In this document: piece after piece, positions 10,375 to 12,952 of the stretch
Layout of the letters: the number at the start of each line of letters is the position of its first letter
Numbering within the stretch: position 1 is the first letter of the stretch
Source of the DNA: DSNY01 sp016861185
GTDB taxonomy: Bacteria; Pseudomonadota; Gammaproteobacteria; Burkholderiales; Burkholderiaceae_F
DNA: 12,952 nucleotides
NCBI GenBank assembly: GCA_030263275.1
Contig: SZOR01000110.1
Span: forward strand, 1 to 12,952
Reading direction: 5' to 3'
Made by a program: the position numbers and the translations under genes
Notes under the pieces: generated by a model
Told to the model about the DNA's origin: nothing
The model's input: only the letters and a program-made list of their open reading frames with translations
Database searches by the model: none

Positions 10375-11712
10375 ATGCAGACCGTCGACACGCTGATCGA
10401 ATGCCGCTGGATCGTCCCCGTCCGCCCCGCGGGCGTCGTGCTGGAAGACCACGCGATCGCGCTCGACGCCGGCCGCATCGCGGCCGTCGCGCCGATCGCC
10501 GAGGCGCGCGAACGCTACACCGCGCGCGAGCGCGTGCAGCTCGGCGAGCACGTCGTCACGCCGGGACTCGTCAACGCGCACACGCACGCGGCGATGACCC
10601 TGCTGCGCGGCGTCGGCGACGACCTGCCGCTGATGCGCTGGCTGAAGGAACGCATCTGGCCGCTCGAAGCGGCGCTCGCCTCGGAACAGTTCGTCTACGA
10701 CGGCACGCGGCTCGCCGCGCTCGAGATGCTGCGCGCCGGCGTGACCTGCTGCTCGGACATGTACTTCTACCCGGAGGCTGCGCTGCGCGCGCTGCGCGAA
10801 GTCGGCATGCGTGCGGTGGCCGGCATCATCGCGATCGAGTTTCCCACCGCGTACGCATCCGACGCCGAGGACTACCTGCGCAAGGGGCTCGCCACGCGCG
10901 ACGAATTCCGCGGCGATGCGCTCGCGAGCTTCACGCTCGCGCCGCACGCGCCGTACACGGTCGCCGACGCGACGCTCGAGCGCATCGCGATGCTCGCCGA
11001 GGAGCTCGACCTGCCGATCCACACGCACGTGCACGAAACCGCGGCCGAAGTCGAGGAGTCGCGGCAGCGGCACGGCGCGCGGCCGCTCGCGCGGCTGGAC
11101 CGGCTCGGCCTCGTCAGCGAGCGGCTGATCGCCGTGCACGCGGTGCATCTGGACGACGCCGAGGTGGCGCTGCTCGCGAACCGCGGCGCGACCGTCGCGC
11201 ACTGCCCGGCGTCGAATCTGAAGCTCGCGAGCGGCATCGCCAACGTCGGCGCGCTGCTCGCCGCCGGCGTCAACGTCGCCTTCGGCACCGACGGCGCAGC
11301 GAGCAACAACCGCCTCGACCTGCTCGACGAAATGCGGCTCGCCACGCTGCTGGCGAAGGGCCTCGCCGACGACGCCGCCATGCTGCCGGCGGCACAGGCG
11401 CTCGAATGCGCCACGCTCGGCGCCGCGCGCGCGCTCGGGCTCGGCGATCGCATCGGCTCGATCGAGCCGGGCAAAGAAGCGGACCTCGTCGCTTTCGCGC
11501 TCAACGAGATCGAAACGCAGCCGTGCTACGACCCGCTGTCGCACCTCATCTACGCCTGCGGCCGCGAGCACGTCAGCGACGTATGGGTCGCGGGCCGAGC
11601 TGTTGTGAAGAAGCGACAGCTCGTGCTCGATGTCGACATCGAGCGTGAAGTGCTCGCGAGCGCGGCGGCTTGGCGGCAGAAGGCGCAAGTGCTCCTGCGC
11701 ACCGCGCCGTAG
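10375..11712 (+). CDS. mtaD: 5-methylthioadenosine / S-adenosylhomocysteine deaminase (TRZ/ATZ amidohydrolase family)
   Basis: The product is a cytosolic metal-dependent amidohydrolase of 445 residues that should deaminate methylthioadenosine or S-adenosylhomocysteine to the inosine forms. The metal and catalytic motifs are all present: NAHTHAAMTLLRG (His69, His71), HTHVHET (His218 and Glu221), VHAVHLD (His255) and FGTDGAASNNRLDL (Asp306). The small beta domain at both ends (IECRWIVPV near the start, EPGKEADLVAFAL around 364-376) is complete. DDLPLMRWLKERIWPLE is a typical MtaD/SsnA-type segment. The ATG at 10375 fits the conserved N-terminus; the Shine-Dalgarno sequence is weak. Related enzymes act on cytosine, guanine or triazine compounds, so the substrate is inferred from the family and not proven. 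It reads away from gyrA and towards the ompA-like genes, 101 nt before the first. Confidence 0.87.
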   Translation: MQTVDTLIECRWIVPVRPAGVVLEDHAIALDAGRIAAVAPIAEARERYTARERVQLGEHVVTPGLVNAHTHAAMTLLRGVGDDLPLMRWLKERIWPLEAALASEQFVYDGTRLAALEMLRAGVTCCSDMYFYPEAALRALREVGMRAVAGIIAIEFPTAYASDAEDYLRKGLATRDEFRGDALASFTLAPHAPYTVADATLERIAMLAEELDLPIHTHVHETAAEVEESRQRHGARPLARLDRLGLVSERLIAVHAVHLDDAEVALLANRGATVAHCPASNLKLASGIANVGALLAAGVNVAFGTDGAASNNRLDLLDEMRLATLLAKGLADDAAMLPAAQALECATLGAARALGLGDRIGSIEPGKEADLVAFALNEIETQPCYDPLSHLIYACGREHVSDVWVAGRAVVKKRQLVLDVDIEREVLASAAAWRQKAQVLLRTAP

Positions 11713-11715
11713 AGC

Positions 11716-11730
11716 CGTGCGCGGCGCACG
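11716..11730. other. GC-rich palindrome just after mtaD
   Basis: CGTGCGC and GCGCACG flank a single G, giving perfect 7-bp arms starting 4 nt after the mtaD stop codon. There is no U-run behind it, so it is not a standard terminator. It ends near where the -35 of the first ompA-like gene would be, so it could be an operator or simply a GC-rich chance palindrome. Confidence 0.35.
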
Positions 11731-11752
11731 CGGAACGCGCGCGGTGCTGCGG

Positions 11753-11758
11753 TATAGT
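11753..11758 (+). promoter_or_regulatory. Likely -10 box of the first ompA-like gene
   Basis: TATAGT lies 61 nt before the ATG in the context GCGGTATAGT. The second copy has GCGGTATATT in the matching place (55 nt before its ATG), which supports it as a true -10 element. The -35 region is poor in both. Confidence 0.55.
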
Positions 11759-11774
11759 TGCCGGCGGACATGTC

Positions 11775-11788
11775 GTCCTGCGCAGGAC
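11775..11788 (+). promoter_or_regulatory. Palindrome / hairpin in the first ompA-like leader
   Basis: GTCCTGCGCAGGAC is a perfect 14-bp palindrome. In RNA it could form a 5-bp stem with a GCGC loop, about 10 nt after the expected transcription start and 15 nt before the Shine-Dalgarno sequence. The second copy has a different sequence with a hairpin in the same place, which suggests that the structure and not the sequence is kept. It may stabilise the mRNA or bind a regulator. Confidence 0.45.
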
Positions 11789-11803
11789 TCTGCGAACAAG
11801 AGT

Positions 11804-11809
11804 GAGGAG
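11804..11809 (+). promoter_or_regulatory. Ribosome binding site, first ompA-like gene
   Basis: GAGGAG is 4 nt before the ATG at 11814, in the context GAGGAGAAACATG. The second copy has the same sequence. It is strong compared with the operon genes on the other strand, as expected for an abundant envelope protein. Confidence 0.75.
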
Positions 11810-11813
11810 AAAC

Positions 11814-12509
11814 ATGAACAAGTCCGCGAAGCTGGGTTACCTGTTCGCGACTGCGATGGTCGCTGCCTCCGGTAGCGCACTGGCGCAGGGCAAGGACATC
11901 AAAGGGGACCCGAAGAACAGTGGCTACGTACTGAGCCCGAACGGCAACGTGGTCGTCGATCCGTTCGGTCTGTGCTGGCGAACGGCCTTCCACAGCAAGG
12001 AGCTGGCGCTCGCCGAGTGCGATCCCGCGCTGGTGCCGCCGCCCCCGCCGCCCCCACCACCGCCACCGCCGCCTCCGCCACCGCCGGCTGCGCCGCCGCC
12101 ACCGCCTCCGCCGCCACCGCCGCCGCCGGCTCCGCCCAAGCCGGTCAGCGAGAAGGTCACCTTCGCCGCTGACGTGCGCTTCCCGACCGCCAACTCGGTC
12201 AACGACAAGGAAGCGCAGGCGCGGCTCGACGATCTCGTGTCGAAGCTGCAGGGCGTGAACCTCGAAGTCATCATCGTCGTCGGCCACACCGACAACGTCG
12301 GCTCGCCGGCCGCCAATCAGCGGCTGTCGCTGCAGCGTGCGGAAGCGGTGAAGAAGTACCTCGTCGGCAAGGGCATCGAGCCGAACCGCATCTACACCGA
12401 AGGCAAGGGCCCGACGCAGCCGATCGCCGACAACCGCACGCCCGAAGGTCGCGCGAAGAACCGGCGCGTCGAAATCGAAGTCGTCGGCACGCGCACCATC
12501 AAGAACTGA
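11814..12509 (+). CDS. OmpA-family peptidoglycan-binding envelope protein with long polyproline linker (copy 1)
   Basis: The 231-residue precursor has a signal peptide (1-24, MNKSAKLGYLFATAMVAASG ending SALA before QGKD) and should reach the periplasm or outer membrane. Next comes a short domain (25-74) with Cys54 and Cys69 in a GLCWR...ECD motif like that of short betaproteobacterial OmpA proteins. A linker follows with 32 prolines in residues 75-110 (runs of 17 and 12). Residues 111-231 are an OmpA C-terminal domain: GHTDNVGS with Asp160 and LSLQRAEAVKKYL with Arg175, the pair expected to hold diaminopimelate of peptidoglycan, then RAKNRRVEIEVVG. There is no eight-stranded barrel and no lipobox cysteine, so how it meets the outer membrane is unclear. 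The gene has its own -10, a strong Shine-Dalgarno sequence and a terminator. A tandem paralogue follows. The OmpA domain is certain; the exact role is inferred. Confidence 0.93.
   Translation: MNKSAKLGYLFATAMVAASGSALAQGKDIKGDPKNSGYVLSPNGNVVVDPFGLCWRTAFHSKELALAECDPALVPPPPPPPPPPPPPPPPPAAPPPPPPPPPPPPAPPKPVSEKVTFAADVRFPTANSVNDKEAQARLDDLVSKLQGVNLEVIIVVGHTDNVGSPAANQRLSLQRAEAVKKYLVGKGIEPNRIYTEGKGPTQPIADNRTPEGRAKNRRVEIEVVGTRTIKN
12036..12143 (+). repeat. Polyproline-coding tract in the first ompA-like gene
   Basis: The tract encodes 17 prolines, AA, 12 prolines, then APPKP. It mixes CCG, CCA, CCC and CCT codons, so it is not a pure triplet repeat and looks kept for its protein sequence. It links the N-terminal domain to the peptidoglycan-binding domain. 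The antisense strand gives a false glycine-rich reading frame. Confidence 0.9.
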
Positions 12510-12529
12510 CGACGTACGGCGCGAACATC

Positions 12530-12558
12530 GAGCCCCGCCACGGCGGGGCTCTTTTTTT
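12530..12558 (+). terminator. Rho-independent terminator after the first ompA-like gene
   Basis: A perfect 9-bp stem GAGCCCCGC / GCGGGGCTC (12530-12538 and 12543-12551) with loop CACG is followed at once by seven T (12552-12558). It begins 20 nt after the stop codon and separates the two ompA-like genes into units of their own. Confidence 0.92.
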
Positions 12559-12658
12559 CGCCCGGCCCGATCGCACCTTCGCGCGGCGTCTACGGAGACA
12601 CTCGATCGAGCTGCTGCGGCCGCACGGATAGGTCATCGATCCCCAGCGCGGGCCGCGG

Positions 12659-12664
12659 TATATT
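12659..12664 (+). promoter_or_regulatory. Likely -10 box of the second ompA-like gene
   Basis: TATATT in the context GCGGTATATT lies 55 nt before the ATG at 12714 and matches GCGGTATAGT of the first copy. It stands after the terminator, so the second copy probably has its own promoter. No good -35 is seen. Confidence 0.55.
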
Positions 12665-12672
12665 CGGCCGGG

Positions 12673-12693
12673 GCAGAGCCATCAGGCCTCTGC
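12673..12693 (+). promoter_or_regulatory. Hairpin in the second ompA-like leader
   Basis: GCAGAG (12673-12678) pairs with CTCTGC (12688-12693). Two inner C-G pairs and an ATCA loop extend the stem, with one bulged C. It has the same place relative to the -10 and the Shine-Dalgarno sequence as the palindrome in the first copy's leader, though the sequence differs. Confidence 0.45.
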
Positions 12694-12703
12694 GTAAACC
12701 AGC

Positions 12704-12709
12704 GAGGAG
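12704..12709 (+). promoter_or_regulatory. Ribosome binding site, second ompA-like gene
   Basis: GAGGAG is 4 nt before the ATG at 12714 in the same GAGGAGAAACATG context as in the first copy. It fixes the start of this truncated gene. Confidence 0.75.
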
Positions 12710-12713
12710 AAAC

Positions 12714-12952
12714 ATGAAGAAGTCGACGAAGCTGGGTTACCTGTTCGCGTCCGCAATGGTGGCTGCCTCCGGCAGCGCGCTTGCGCAAGGTACGGACATC
12801 AAAGGGGACCCGAAGAATAGCGGCTACGCGTTGAGCCCGAACGGCAACGTCGTGGTCGATCCCTTTGGCCTGTGCTGGCGCACGGGCTACTTCAACAAGG
12901 ATCTCGCGCTGAAGGAGTGCGATCCGTCGCTGCTTCCGCCGCCGCCGCCGCC
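12714..12952 (+). CDS. OmpA-family envelope protein, copy 2 (3' part beyond window)
   Basis: Only 79 codons are visible, with no stop. The product begins MKKSTKLGYLFASAMVAASG, with a signal peptide ending SALA at residue 24, and continues with the same GLCWR...ECD domain (Cys54, Cys69). It matches copy 1 at 61 of the first 74 residues without a gap and enters a proline run at residue 75, just as copy 1 does. By analogy a polyproline linker and an OmpA peptidoglycan-binding domain should follow, but they are not in view. Many synonymous changes against copy 1 point to an older duplication under selection, not a recent assembly repeat. Residues 58-63 differ most. It has its own promoter-like -10, leader hairpin and ribosome binding site. 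Confidence 0.88.
   Translation, partial: MKKSTKLGYLFASAMVAASGSALAQGTDIKGDPKNSGYALSPNGNVVVDPFGLCWRTGYFNKDLALKECDPSLLPPPPP

Noticed and set aside
11924..12316. Glycine-rich minus-strand open frame
   Set aside because: It is the reverse reading of the polyproline tract in the ompA-like gene.
12601..12610. CTCGATCGAG palindrome before the second ompA-like gene
   Set aside because: Ten bases, not repeated at the first copy, and built from the frequent CGATCG word; chance is likely.

Overview
The window reads as a conserved housekeeping block from a high-GC betaproteobacterium, most likely of the order Burkholderiales or a close relative. This is inferred from the gene order, from the betaproteobacterial character of GyrA, MtaD and IhfB, and from the short OmpA-type proteins with a CW...CD N-terminal motif and no eight-stranded barrel. 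No sequence search was possible, so no species is named.

Layout. On the minus strand, read from right to left, the genes are gyrA (7575-10199), pheA (6460-7530), hisC (5267-6397), tyrA (4392-5270), aroA (3074-4402), cmk (2141-2800), rpsA (322-2028) and ihfB (from 288 running off the left edge). This is the known betaproteobacterial aromatic-amino-acid/ribosomal supercluster, but without serC, which usually lies between gyrA and pheA. A small plus-strand gene for a DUF2061-type membrane protein (2890-3114) sits between aroA and cmk and overlaps the 3' end of aroA tail to tail. On the plus strand, divergent from gyrA, lie mtaD (10375-11712), a first ompA-like gene (11814-12509) with a rho-independent terminator (12530-12558), and a second ompA-like copy starting at 12714 and cut off by the right edge.

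How the genes work together. AroA makes EPSP, the precursor of chorismate. The PheA P-protein takes chorismate to phenylpyruvate. TyrA oxidises prephenate (or arogenate) on the tyrosine branch. HisC is a PLP aminotransferase able in principle to serve both histidine and aromatic amino acid synthesis. Cmk, ribosomal protein S1 and IHF-beta follow in the common cmk-rpsA-ihfB arrangement. GyrA is the DNA-cleaving gyrase subunit. MtaD salvages methylthioadenosine or S-adenosylhomocysteine. The OmpA-like proteins probably link the outer membrane or periplasm to peptidoglycan.

The most unusual part is the right end. Two tandem ompA-like genes share promoter, leader and N-terminal architecture. The first carries a tract of 32 prolines in 36 residues, and the second enters a proline run at exactly the same residue before the sequence stops. 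Other points to check are hairpins in the rpsA and ompA leaders, a degenerate 7-bp tandem repeat filling the pheA-hisC gap, and the antisense insertion in the aroA-cmk junction. I see no CRISPR array, tRNA, rRNA, insertion sequence, prophage or defence system. No gene-free stretch exceeds 300 bases; the longest are 12510-12713 (terminator plus promoter) and 10200-10374 (the gyrA/mtaD divergent spacer).
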